DNA of 64,000 bases from Skermanella stibiiresistens SB22 (lineage in GTDB: Bacteria; Pseudomonadota; Alphaproteobacteria; Azospirillales; Azospirillaceae), in assembly GCF_000576635.1 (NCBI RefSeq), contig NZ_AVFL01000007.1, positions 124,001 to 188,000 on the forward strand. The letters run 5' to 3'. The notes beneath the pieces were generated by a model that ran no database searches, was not told the origin of the DNA, and saw only the letters and a program-made list of their open reading frames with translations. Below, piece after piece: positions 53,514 through 61,341 of this stretch. Position numbers and translations under genes: made by a program. Positions within the stretch are counted from its first letter, which is position 1; every line of letters begins with the position of its first letter.

Positions 53514-53993
53514 ATGATGTCTGAAATTCCCGTCGATCCCGCGCGCAGCGCCTTGATGGCCAAGATCGGGCCGCGCGACACGCGGCCCGAGATGCGAGTC
53601 CGCAAGCTGGCCCACGCGATGGGGCTGCGGTACCGGCTGCATCGCCGCGATCTGCCGGGCAAACCAGACATGGTCTTTCCCAGCCGGCGCGTGGCCTTGT
53701 TCGTCCATGGCTGCTTCTGGCATCGCCACCCCGGCTGCAAGGCCAACAGGCTGCCGAAGACGCGGGTGGACTTCTGGGAAGCCAAGTTCCAGGGCAATGT
53801 CGAACGCGACGCCCGCGTCACCGCCGAGCTGGAGCGCCGGGGCTGGACGGTGCTGGTGATCTGGGAATGCGAGACCCGGGACGAGGACCACCTGCGGGCG
53901 GTCCTGTCGGCGATCCGGTCGAGACCGCCAGCGTCCAGTCAGGATCCAGGGTTCGGTCAAGAACGGGCTGAGGCGTTCACCTCAGCGCCTTGA
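53514..53993 (+). CDS. vsr: Very short patch repair endonuclease (Vsr)
   Basis: 159 residues. The fold signature is clear: MAKIGPRDTRPEMRVRKLAH, LPGKPDMVF with the catalytic Asp, and VHGCFWHRHPGCK with zinc-binding Cys and His residues, and a later WTVLVIWECE. Vsr nicks T:G mismatches created by deamination of 5-methylcytosine, so it is expected to protect the sites of the methyltransferase just upstream. ATG at 53514 or 53517. Its last 17 bases overlap the end of the cytochrome c gene on the other strand. Confidence 0.93.
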   Translation: MMSEIPVDPARSALMAKIGPRDTRPEMRVRKLAHAMGLRYRLHRRDLPGKPDMVFPSRRVALFVHGCFWHRHPGCKANRLPKTRVDFWEAKFQGNVERDARVTAELERRGWTVLVIWECETRDEDHLRAVLSAIRSRPPASSQDPGFGQERAEAFTSAP

Positions 53994-54360
53994 GGAAGTC
54001 GATCAGATCGTCCTGTTGCTTCTTGTCGGTGACGGCGACGTGGCGCATGCGCGTTCCGGGAATGAAGGTGTCGTTGCCCGAGATCCACTTTCGCAGGTTG
54101 TCCTCGTCCCAGACGATGCCGGACTTCTGCACGGCTTCGGAATAGGCGAAGCGCGGCACGGTCCCGGCCTTGCGGCCATAGACGCCGATCAGGGACGGGC
54201 CGAAGGCGTTGGCCGAGGTGTCCATCGAATGGCAGCTCGAGCATTGGTGGAACGGATGGGTCTCCGCCGTGGGCTTCGTTTCCGCCGACGCTTGGGTCCC
54301 GACAAGCGCGCCCGCGAGGGCCAGCATCAGTACCGGCAGTTTGTGGGCCAGCAGTTTCAT
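53977..54360 (-). CDS. Class I c-type cytochrome (cytochrome c family protein)
   Basis: 127 residues. The signal peptide ends at TQASAETK (about 26). Heme attachment is CSSCH (Cys40, Cys43, His44) and the likely distal Met ligand is Met105 (PGTRM). FGPSLIGVYGRKAGTVPRFAYSEA is typical of class I cytochromes c of the c552/c2 kind. It is periplasmic and carries electrons to oxidases or reductases. Convergent with, and overlapping, the Vsr gene. Confidence 0.93.
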   Translation of the reverse strand: MKLLAHKLPVLMLALAGALVGTQASAETKPTAETHPFHQCSSCHSMDTSANAFGPSLIGVYGRKAGTVPRFAYSEAVQKSGIVWDEDNLRKWISGNDTFIPGTRMRHVAVTDKKQQDDLIDFLKALR

Positions 54361-54424
54361 GGTTTTCGCCTCTGTTCAACAGAGCCGCCGCGGCCGGCCT
54401 CAATCCGGCACCCCACCGCGACCC

Positions 54425-54450
54425 TGGCGCCATCACTATAGATGGCACCA
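54425..54450. promoter_or_regulatory. Inverted repeat upstream of the cytochrome c gene
   Basis: TGGCGCCATC and GATGGCACCA form a dyad with one mismatch around ACTATA, which on the minus strand is a TATAGT -10-like hexamer 65 bases from the cytochrome start. Could be an operator overlapping the promoter. Confidence 0.35.
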
Positions 54451-54527
54451 TCGAACCGGCTAATAGTACCAAGGAACCAAGGGTTATTATGCCGCGCCTT
54501 CGAGCGCCGCGGCCTCACCCCTCGCCC

Positions 54528-57500
54528 CTAGCCCTCGCCCAGCGTCAGCAGCGACGCGTTGCCACCCGAGGCCGTCGTGTCGATGCTGACGACCCGCTCG
54601 GTGGCGAAGCACTCCACCCCGTCGGCCAGCGAGGCGAGCCTGACCCGGCGGCCATCCCGGCTGGCGAGCGCTTGGCGAGGGGCGGCGGCTTTCGAGTCGG
54701 GTCCATCGAAGGCGACGACGCCGAGATCGGGGAAGATCCGGAGCGCCGCCGTGACGTCCGCGACCGGCACCACCGCCGCCACCCCCTCGGGAACCCCGGC
54801 CCGACGCAAGGCCGCGACGATCGAACCCGCGACCGCGCCGTCATCGCCCAAGGCAACCGCGTTACCCGCCGCCAAGGCCAGGAAGGTTTGGGCCGCCAGC
54901 GCGGCGGAATGCCGCTCGCCGCCTCCCAGGCACAGCGCCACGCCCCTGCCGTGCAGCGTCAGGTGGTTGCTCTCCCCCGTGGGACCGGGCAGCGCCTCCG
55001 CCGCCGCGAAGACGGGAGCGGCCACCGCTAGCGCCGCCCGCGCCGTCACCCGCAGCGGTTCGGCCAAGTTGGCCACGGCGCTATCCAGAACGGCGGCGCG
55101 GTCGATCCTCGCGTCCCAAGCCGGCCCCGCCAGACGGGCGGCGGTGGCGAAAGCCACGGGATCGACGGCGACGCTGGGTGTCCGCTCCAGCATCGGTGAC
55201 GGAACCGATGGCAGCGGGATGGCCGATGGACCGGGCTGGGTGAATCTGGCGAGATAGTGCGGACCTCCCGCCTTCGGACCCGTACCCGACAAGCCCTCGC
55301 CACCGAACGGCTGCACGCCGACCACTGCCCCGATCTGGTTGCGGTTGACATAGATGTTGCCGACACGGGCGCGCCTGCAGATCGCCTCGACCCTGTCGTC
55401 CAGCCGGGAATGGATGCCCAGCGTCAGGCCATAGCCACGCTGGTTGATGGCGTCGACCACTTGGTCGATCCCATCGGCCTCGAAGGGGATGACATGCAGG
55501 ACGGGGCCGAAGATCTCGCGCTCCAGCGCGTCGAATCCGTCGAGCGCTAGCGCCGCGGGGGCGACGAACAGGCCGGTGGTGGCCGCGTCGCCGAGCGGAT
55601 GGCGGAACAGCAGCCGCCCCGCTCCCTCGAACCGGCGGCAATGGTCCTCGATGACACCCCGAGCCTCCTCGTCGATCACCGGACCGACATCGGTCGCGGC
55701 ATCCCAGGGATCGCCCACCCGCAGTTCCATCGCCGCCCCTTCCAGCATGGCGAGCAGGTGATCCTTGATGTCGGACTGGACGAAGACCGCGCGGAGCGCC
55801 GAGCAGCGCTGGCCGGCGCTTTGGAACGACGAGGCGATGATGTCGCGCACCGCGTGCTCGACCAGGGCGGTGCTGTCCACGATCATGGCGTTCAAGCCAC
55901 CCGTCTCCGCGATCAGGGGAGCGCGGACCGAGCCGGTCGCGGCCATGGCGCGGTCGATCAGGATGGCGGTATCGGTCGAACCGGTGAAGCAGACGCCGGC
56001 CGCGCGGGGATCGCCGGTCAGGGCGGCCCCGACCACGGCGCCATCGCCGGGCAGCAGCGCCAGGACGTCCGGCGGCACCCCCGCCTCCAGCATCAAGGCC
56101 ACGGCTTTGGCCGCCACCAGCGGCGTCTGCTCGGCCGGCTTGGCGACGACGGTATTGCCGGCGACCAGCGCCGCCACGATCTGGCCGGTGAGGATCGCCA
56201 GCGGGAAGTTCCACGGCGAGATGCAGACGAACGGCCCCAGTCCCTTCGATGCCGGGGGCAGGCGACGCGCCTCCGCCGCGTAGAACCGGCAGAAATCGAC
56301 CGCCTCGCGGATTTCCAGCACGCCATCCATCCGCGTCTTGCCCGCCTCGCGGCACAGGATCGCCATCAGTTCGAAGGTGTTCGCCTCATACAGGTCGGCG
56401 ATGCGGTCGAGAATGGCGGCCCGCTCGGCGGCGGGCCGGTCCCTCCAGGCCGGAAACGCCGCCATGGCGACGTCGAGCGCCCGGCTGGCGGCGGCCTTGT
56501 CGGCGGACACGACGGTGCCGACGGCTTGCGTGCGGTCGGCGGGATTCGCCAAGAGGGTTTCGCCGCCACCCAGGGTTTCGCCGGCGATCACGGGCGCCGC
56601 GGTCCAGCGGGCGTCGCGGAATGGCGCCATTCCATCCTCGATCCGGGCCGCCATGACCGGATTGTTGAGGTTCCAGCCGATCGAGTTGCGGCGGTCGGTG
56701 CCGAACAGATCGGGCGGCAAGGGGATCCTGGCGTTGGGAACGCTGGCCGCCGCCTCCGTCGCCGCGATCGGATCGCGTACCAGCGTGGCGGGCGGCACGT
56801 CCTCGTCCAGCAATTGGTGGACGAAGGACGAGTTGGCGCCATTCTCCAGCAGGCGCCGGACCAGATAGGCCAGCAGGTCCTTGTGGACGCCGACCGGCGC
56901 GTAGATCCGGCACGGCCGTCCGGCTTCGGACATCAGCTGGTCGTGCAGCGCCTGTCCCATGCCATGCAGCCGCTGGAACTCGAAGCCTTCCGTCCGGTTG
57001 CCGGCGATCTCCAGCACGGCGGCGGCGGTCTGCGCGTTGTGGGTGGCGAATTGGGGATACAGGCGGTCGCGGTTGTCCAGCAGGAACCGGGCGCCGGCCA
57101 AGTAGGAGACATCGGTCGAGGACTTGCGGGTGAAGACCGGGTACGAGGGCAGTCCCAGCACCTGCGAGTTCTTGATCTCCGAGTCCCAATAGGCGCCCTT
57201 GACCAGCCGGACCGCCAGCTTGCGGTCGAGCTTTTCCGCCAGATCCCGGACCCAGCGCAGCACCGGCAGGCATTGCTTGGAATAGGCTTGGACCACCACG
57301 CCGAAGCCGTCCCAGCCAGCCAGATCCGACGTGGCCAGCACCCGCTCGATCACATCCAGCGACAGGTCCAGCCGGTCGGCCTCCTCCGCGTCGATGTTGA
57401 GGCCGATGTTGGCCGCCTTCGCCTTCAGCGCCAGACCGAGCAAGTCGGGCACCAGTTCGGCCAGCACGCGGTCGCGCTGGGTCGTCTCGTAGCGCGGGTG

Positions 57501-58238
57501 GAGCGCCGAGAGCTTGACGGAAATGCCGGGATTGTCGTGGACGAAGGCTTTCGGATCGGCGTGGCGGCCGATCGCGTCGATCGCGACGGCATAGCTGTCC
57601 CAGTACCGCTTGGCGTCCGGCCCGGTCCTGGCCGCCTCGCCCAGCATGTCATAGGAGTAGCGATAGCCCTTGGCGCGCCGGGGCTCGCCGCGCCGGATCG
57701 CCTCCTCGATGGTCCGGCCCAGCACGAATTGCTGGCCCATCACCTTCATCGCCTGGGCGACCGCCGTCCGCACCACCGGCTCGCCGACCCGCCTGACCAG
57801 ACGGCGCAGCGTGCCCGCCAGCTGGACCCCGGCCGGCTCGTCGCGGAAGATGCGGCCGGTCAGCATCAGCGCCCAGGTCGAGGCGCTGACCAGCAGGCTG
57901 TCGGTCTCGCCGGCGTGCTTCGACCAGTCGGCGCCGCCGATCTTGTCGCGGATCAGGGCATCCAAGGTCGGCGCGTCGGGAACCCGCAGATAGGCTTCCG
58001 CCAGGCACATCAGCGCGATGCCCTCGTCGGTCGACAACCCGTACTCGGCGAGGAAGGTCTCCATCAGGTTCAGGGTGGGATCGGCGCGCAGGCGGCGGAC
58101 CATCGCCTCGGCCCGGTCGGAAATCCTGCGGCGGGCCGCCGGGTCCAGTCCGATCGCCGCCATCCGCTGGCTGACGATGGTGGCCTCGTCGGCGAAATAA
58201 GCCTGATTGATGTCGTCGCGCCGCTGGGCCAGATCCAT
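54528..58238 (-). CDS. putA: Bifunctional proline dehydrogenase / L-glutamate gamma-semialdehyde dehydrogenase
   Basis: 1,236 residues, a full PutA without the N-terminal ribbon-helix-helix that would make it trifunctional. The FAD-binding proline dehydrogenase barrel spans about 150-460 (YRYSYDMLGEAARTG, DNPGISVKLSALHPRYE, VRLVKGAYWDSEIK). The NAD-dependent aldehyde dehydrogenase spans about 520-1000 (FVCISPWNFPLAI, SAGQRCSALR with catalytic Cys about 812, FGGEGLSGTGPKAGGP). A C-terminal ALDH-like substrate-channelling domain completes it. It oxidises proline to glutamate. Diverges from an Lrp-type regulator, likely its activator. Confidence 0.97.
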   Translation of the reverse strand: MDLAQRRDDINQAYFADEATIVSQRMAAIGLDPAARRRISDRAEAMVRRLRADPTLNLMETFLAEYGLSTDEGIALMCLAEAYLRVPDAPTLDALIRDKIGGADWSKHAGETDSLLVSASTWALMLTGRIFRDEPAGVQLAGTLRRLVRRVGEPVVRTAVAQAMKVMGQQFVLGRTIEEAIRRGEPRRAKGYRYSYDMLGEAARTGPDAKRYWDSYAVAIDAIGRHADPKAFVHDNPGISVKLSALHPRYETTQRDRVLAELVPDLLGLALKAKAANIGLNIDAEEADRLDLSLDVIERVLATSDLAGWDGFGVVVQAYSKQCLPVLRWVRDLAEKLDRKLAVRLVKGAYWDSEIKNSQVLGLPSYPVFTRKSSTDVSYLAGARFLLDNRDRLYPQFATHNAQTAAAVLEIAGNRTEGFEFQRLHGMGQALHDQLMSEAGRPCRIYAPVGVHKDLLAYLVRRLLENGANSSFVHQLLDEDVPPATLVRDPIAATEAAASVPNARIPLPPDLFGTDRRNSIGWNLNNPVMAARIEDGMAPFRDARWTAAPVIAGETLGGGETLLANPADRTQAVGTVVSADKAAASRALDVAMAAFPAWRDRPAAERAAILDRIADLYEANTFELMAILCREAGKTRMDGVLEIREAVDFCRFYAAEARRLPPASKGLGPFVCISPWNFPLAILTGQIVAALVAGNTVVAKPAEQTPLVAAKAVALMLEAGVPPDVLALLPGDGAVVGAALTGDPRAAGVCFTGSTDTAILIDRAMAATGSVRAPLIAETGGLNAMIVDSTALVEHAVRDIIASSFQSAGQRCSALRAVFVQSDIKDHLLAMLEGAAMELRVGDPWDAATDVGPVIDEEARGVIEDHCRRFEGAGRLLFRHPLGDAATTGLFVAPAALALDGFDALEREIFGPVLHVIPFEADGIDQVVDAINQRGYGLTLGIHSRLDDRVEAICRRARVGNIYVNRNQIGAVVGVQPFGGEGLSGTGPKAGGPHYLARFTQPGPSAIPLPSVPSPMLERTPSVAVDPVAFATAARLAGPAWDARIDRAAVLDSAVANLAEPLRVTARAALAVAAPVFAAAEALPGPTGESNHLTLHGRGVALCLGGGERHSAALAAQTFLALAAGNAVALGDDGAVAGSIVAALRRAGVPEGVAAVVPVADVTAALRIFPDLGVVAFDGPDSKAAAPRQALASRDGRRVRLASLADGVECFATERVVSIDTTASGGNASLLTLGEG

Positions 58239-58294
58239 CGTTGCCGCACTCCCCCTGGGACGAAGTCGATGGTCTGGAGTATTCCAGCATGGCA

Positions 58295-58341
58295 GCAGGC
58301 ATTGGCTCCATTTTCACCGCGTTTTCAGCCATTATGCCTGC
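58295..58341. promoter_or_regulatory. Imperfect inverted repeat between putA and the Lrp-type regulator (candidate operator)
   Basis: GCAGGCATTGGCT at 58295-58307 and AGCCATTATGCCTGC at 58327-58341 are complementary apart from a 2-base bulge, with a 19-base AT-richer spacer (CCATTTTCACCGCGTTTTC). Total span is about 4.5 helical turns in the 140-bp divergent region, fitting an Lrp-family site. Confidence 0.45.
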
Positions 58342-58380
58342 CGTGGGCCATTTTAAGGGCGAAAGGACTTCGTAGACGTG

Positions 58381-58857
58381 ATGGACCGGATCGACCGCGC
58401 GATCCTGCGCGAGCTTCAGCGGAATGGCCGGATCTCGGTGGTGGAATTGGCCGCCAAGGTCAACCTGACCAAGACGCCATGCTCGGACCGGATGCGCCGG
58501 CTGGAGGCGGCGGGCGTCATCAAGCGCTATGGCGCCGAACTGGACCCGGTGGCATTGGAGGCGAACCATGTGGTGCTGGTCCAGGTGGTCCTGCGCGGCA
58601 CGACGGCGGACGAGTTGGAGCGGTTCAACGAGGCGGTCCGGCGGGTGCCCGAGATCCAGTCCTGCCACATGATCGCCGGCGATTTCGATTACCTGCTCAA
58701 GGTGCGGACCCGCGACATCCAGCATTACCGCCGCCTGCTGGGCGACACGATCTCGCGCCTGCCCCACGTCCAGCAGACCCACACCTATGTGGTGATGGAG
58801 ACGGTCAAGGACGACATGACGCTGCCGGTGCCGCCCGGACCGATGCCGGTGGGCTGA
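58381..58857 (+). CDS. putR: Lrp/AsnC family transcriptional regulator (PutR-like)
   Basis: About 158 residues. An N-terminal winged HTH (MDRIDRAILRELQRNGRISV, LAAKVNLTKTPCSDRMRRLE) is followed by the RAM ligand-binding domain (VLVQVVLRGTTADELERFNE, IQSCHMIAGDFDYLLKVRTRD). Divergent location next to putA, as in Agrobacterium/Rhodobacter PutR, suggests it activates putA in response to proline. A GTG three bases upstream (58378) is better spaced from GAAAGGA, so either could be the start. Confidence 0.92.
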   Translation: MDRIDRAILRELQRNGRISVVELAAKVNLTKTPCSDRMRRLEAAGVIKRYGAELDPVALEANHVVLVQVVLRGTTADELERFNEAVRRVPEIQSCHMIAGDFDYLLKVRTRDIQHYRRLLGDTISRLPHVQQTHTYVVMETVKDDMTLPVPPGPMPVG

Positions 58858-58884
58858 GCGGCGCGCCGGACGGCCGTGTCCGGA

Positions 58885-59604
58885 TCAGCCCTGGGCCATC
58901 GTCAGCCGCAGCATCTGGACCTTGCGGGCGGCGATTTCGGCGCGCAGGCGGACCAGGACGACCGTGATGAAATAGCAGGTGAAGGCCAAGCCCATGATCA
59001 GCAGCGGCCACAGCATGCTGGGGTCGATGCTCGGCCCGCCCATCTTGACGACGCTGGCGGGCTGGTGAAGCGTGTTCCACCAGTCCACCGAGAACTTGAT
59101 GATCGGCACGTTGACGACGCCGACCAGCACCAGGATGGCGCCGGCTTTCGACCCCCGCGTCGGATCGTCGAAGGCGTTGACCAGCGCCATGTAGCCAAGA
59201 TAGAGGAAGAACAGGATCAGCACGCTGGTGAGGCGCGCGTCCCAGACCCACCACGTCCCCCACATCGGCTCGCCCCAAAGGCTGCCCGTGATCAGGCAGA
59301 CCGCCGTGAAGCCGGCTCCGATCGGGGCGGCCGCCTTGGTGAACAGATCCGCCAGCGGGTGCTTCCAAACCAGTCCGACCGCCGCCGCCAGCGCCATGTT
59401 GGTGTAGACGAACAGCGCCATCCAGGCGGCGGGCACATGGATGTACATGATGCGCACCGTCTCGCCCTGCTGGTAGTCGGCGGGAGAGGCGAACAGCGCC
59501 AGATAAAGCCCGACGATCGTCAGGATCACGGTGGCGCCAGCCGCCCAAGGCAGCAGCACGGCGGAAAATCGCAGGAAACGCGCGGGGTTGGCGAAGCGAT
59601 GCAT
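58885..59604 (-). CDS. ccmC: Heme exporter subunit CcmC (cytochrome c maturation)
   Basis: About 239 residues with six membrane helices. The WWD tryptophan-rich motif is in WGTWWVWDARLTSVLILFF, and conserved heme-liganding His are in MYIHVPAAW and NTLHQPAS. It loads heme onto CcmE in the periplasm. Start at 59604 (MHRFANPARFLRF); upstream residues lack similarity. Unlike usual, ccmD, ccmE and ccmA/B are not beside it; only the Lrp-type gene follows on the other strand. Confidence 0.95.
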   Translation of the reverse strand: MHRFANPARFLRFSAVLLPWAAGATVILTIVGLYLALFASPADYQQGETVRIMYIHVPAAWMALFVYTNMALAAAVGLVWKHPLADLFTKAAAPIGAGFTAVCLITGSLWGEPMWGTWWVWDARLTSVLILFFLYLGYMALVNAFDDPTRGSKAGAILVLVGVVNVPIIKFSVDWWNTLHQPASVVKMGGPSIDPSMLWPLLIMGLAFTCYFITVVLVRLRAEIAARKVQMLRLTMAQG

Positions 59605-59941
59605 GGCTGTGATCGATCCAAGGTTTTCCGGACTATGGGGCCGCGGTGGTGCCGCTGTCAAACCCACCATCCAAACGGCCTATGTCCATGATCGATTTGT
59701 GGATATGAACAAGCGCAAACTAGTCAATTAACACCTTCGGCTAAATCCAAAGTTTTTCATCTAAAAATCTATACTTATTTTGGTTGATGTTACCGAATAA
59801 TCACGAATATCCGCATTTTATGAAGTCACAAAGAAACCGTCTTTCGAATCCGATTGGATTGCGTGTCAATAAGGCGACCGGGGCTCGATCAATGAACTCA
59901 ATAGCCGAACCGGGATAACAAATTTAGAACGGGGCAGACAC
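59605..59941. other. AT-rich promoter region of the third porin
   Basis: 337 bp with the lowest GC of this end of the window; A/T runs around 59730-59830 (AAAGTTTTTCATCTAAAAAT, ATTTTGGTTGATGTTACCGA). It resembles the AT-rich leader of porin 2 at 28815-28960. GGGGC lies at 59933-59937 as ribosome-binding site. No gene or RNA was recognised. Confidence 0.45.
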
Positions 59942-61030
59942 ATGAAGCGTATTCTTCTCACTGGTACCGCGTTGGCGAGCGGCATGCTGTTCGCTTCGGT
60001 TGCACAAGCTCAGATCACGGTCAGCCTTGGTGGTTACACGGAGTTCTTCGCGGGCTTCTATGACGATGACGGTGTCAACCGCACAACCCGTGAGTTCGAG
60101 CTCGAGACCGAGATCGTCGTTCGCGCCGACGGCAAGGCGAACAACGGCCTGCTCTATGGCGCCAAGGTCGAGCTTCAGAACAGCACCGGCGGCTCCAGCG
60201 CATCGAGCGTGGGTACCGACGAGGCCTCGCTCTATCTCGGTGGAACCTGGGGCCGTATCGAACTCGGCGACTTCGATGGCGCCGCCGATACCCTGAAGAT
60301 CTACGCTCCCCTGGTCGGCATCGAGCAGATCGACGGCGACTATGGCGACTTCGCCGGCTCGCAACCCGCTTTCGGCATCCACATCCCGAATTCGGGTGAC
60401 GCGACCAAGGTCATGTACCTGACCCCCCGTTTCGCGGGCTTCCAGGCCGGTGTCAGCTACACGCCCGAGAGCGAAAGCCAAGCGCAGAACGTCGTGGCGA
60501 TCAAGAACAGCAACAACTACAAGGACTGGATCGACGGCGGCATCAACTACACCGGCGAATTCTCCGGCTTCTCGGTCGCCTTGGGCGCAACCGTCTCGTC
60601 GGCCTCGGGCCAGAACGGCGCCGTTCCGCTTGAGGACTTCACCGCTTGGAACGTCGGCGCCCAGGTCGGCTTCGGTGGCTTCCTGGTCGGCGGCGGCTAT
60701 GTCGACGCCGATGACTTCAACACGCCGACGACCGGCTCGATCGGCGGTGACCAGTCTGTCTGGCACGCCGGCATCAGCTATACCGCCGGCCCCTTCGCGG
60801 TCGGCGCCAGCTACATGGACGCCGAAGGCTACAAGGGTGCGGCCGGCGATTACAACAGCGACTACAAGGCCTATGGCGTCGGCGCCGCCTACACCTTGGC
60901 CCCCGGCCTTGTCGTGCAGACCGAAGTGATGTTCTTCGACGAGGACGTTGTTTCCGGCACCCCCGGTGCCACGACCACGACCAACAACGACGGCTACGTC
61001 TTCATCATCGGCACCCGCCTGGACTTCTGA
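59942..61030 (+). CDS. Outer-membrane porin (Gram-negative porin family), paralogue 3
   Basis: 362 residues. Signal peptide ends at ASVAQAQ. The mature protein starts ITVSLGGYTEFFAGFYDDDG and ends GTRLDF. Loop 3 region GRIELGDFDGAADTLKIYAP and most of the barrel are very close to paralogue 2 (27729-28814), from which it is 31 kb away. It is a general diffusion porin. Preceded by a long AT-rich promoter region and followed by a hairpin terminator. Confidence 0.93.
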   Translation: MKRILLTGTALASGMLFASVAQAQITVSLGGYTEFFAGFYDDDGVNRTTREFELETEIVVRADGKANNGLLYGAKVELQNSTGGSSASSVGTDEASLYLGGTWGRIELGDFDGAADTLKIYAPLVGIEQIDGDYGDFAGSQPAFGIHIPNSGDATKVMYLTPRFAGFQAGVSYTPESESQAQNVVAIKNSNNYKDWIDGGINYTGEFSGFSVALGATVSSASGQNGAVPLEDFTAWNVGAQVGFGGFLVGGGYVDADDFNTPTTGSIGGDQSVWHAGISYTAGPFAVGASYMDAEGYKGAAGDYNSDYKAYGVGAAYTLAPGLVVQTEVMFFDEDVVSGTPGATTTTNNDGYVFIIGTRLDF

Positions 61031-61075
61031 TCGGGCGTCCAGCCGACGTCGAAATAGACTAAATTGAGGGGAGTG

Positions 61076-61101
61076 GGGAGGGATGTTGACGCATCCCTCC
61101 C
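61076..61101 (+). terminator. Hairpin terminator after porin paralogue 3
   Basis: GGGAGGGATG and CATCCCTCCC form a perfect 10-bp stem with loop TTGACG, 45 bases past the stop. No U-run follows. Confidence 0.6.
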
Positions 61102-61110
61102 CTGGCTCCG

Positions 61111-61188
61111 CTAGAAGGCCACGCCCAACTCGATTTCGATCGAGAACGTCGCGGATTTCCAGCCGGGTCGGATGGTCCATCTAAGCAT
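61111..61188 (-). CDS. Putative 25-residue peptide with strong ribosome-binding site
   Basis: ATG at 61188, TAG at 61113-61111. AAGGAG lies 7 bases upstream, an ideal Shine-Dalgarno. The peptide begins MLRWTIRPGWKSAT and ends FSIEIELGVAF: hydrophobic residues alternate with polar ones up to a terminal Phe, the pattern of an outer-membrane beta-signal strand. No family is recognised; it is not PqqA (no conserved Glu-x3-Tyr). It follows the acyl-CoA synthetase gene on the same strand by 153 bases. Expression and function are unproven. Confidence 0.45.
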   Translation of the reverse strand: MLRWTIRPGWKSATFSIEIELGVAF

Positions 61189-61214
61189 GGACTGTCTCCT
61201 TCCTCAGTGTGCCT

Positions 61215-61241
61215 CGGTGGAGCGGCCGATCCGCTCCACCG
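61215..61241 (-). terminator. Hairpin between the acyl-CoA synthetase gene and the 25-codon ORF
   Basis: CGGTGGAGCGG and CCGCTCCACCG form a perfect 11-bp stem with loop CCGAT. It is 101 bases past the acyl-CoA synthetase stop and 27 bases before the small ORF. It may end transcription of the former or regulate the latter. Confidence 0.5.
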
Positions 61242-61341
61242 GACACCGCGGGACAGTAGGGGTTCCCGCGAGAAAACGGAGCCTTGCGATGCACGCGGGG
61301 GTATGGCGTATCGTCCAAGACACGCCTTTGCCCACATCGCC

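Noticed and set aside
55599-58967. Long open frame (1,122 codons) on the plus strand
   Set aside because: Antisense to putA and overlapping the Lrp-type gene; low-complexity translation with no motifs.
59700-59750. TTAA...TTAA-like matches before porin 3 as CtrA box
   Set aside because: Half-site spacing is 10, not 7; AT-rich background makes partial matches likely.
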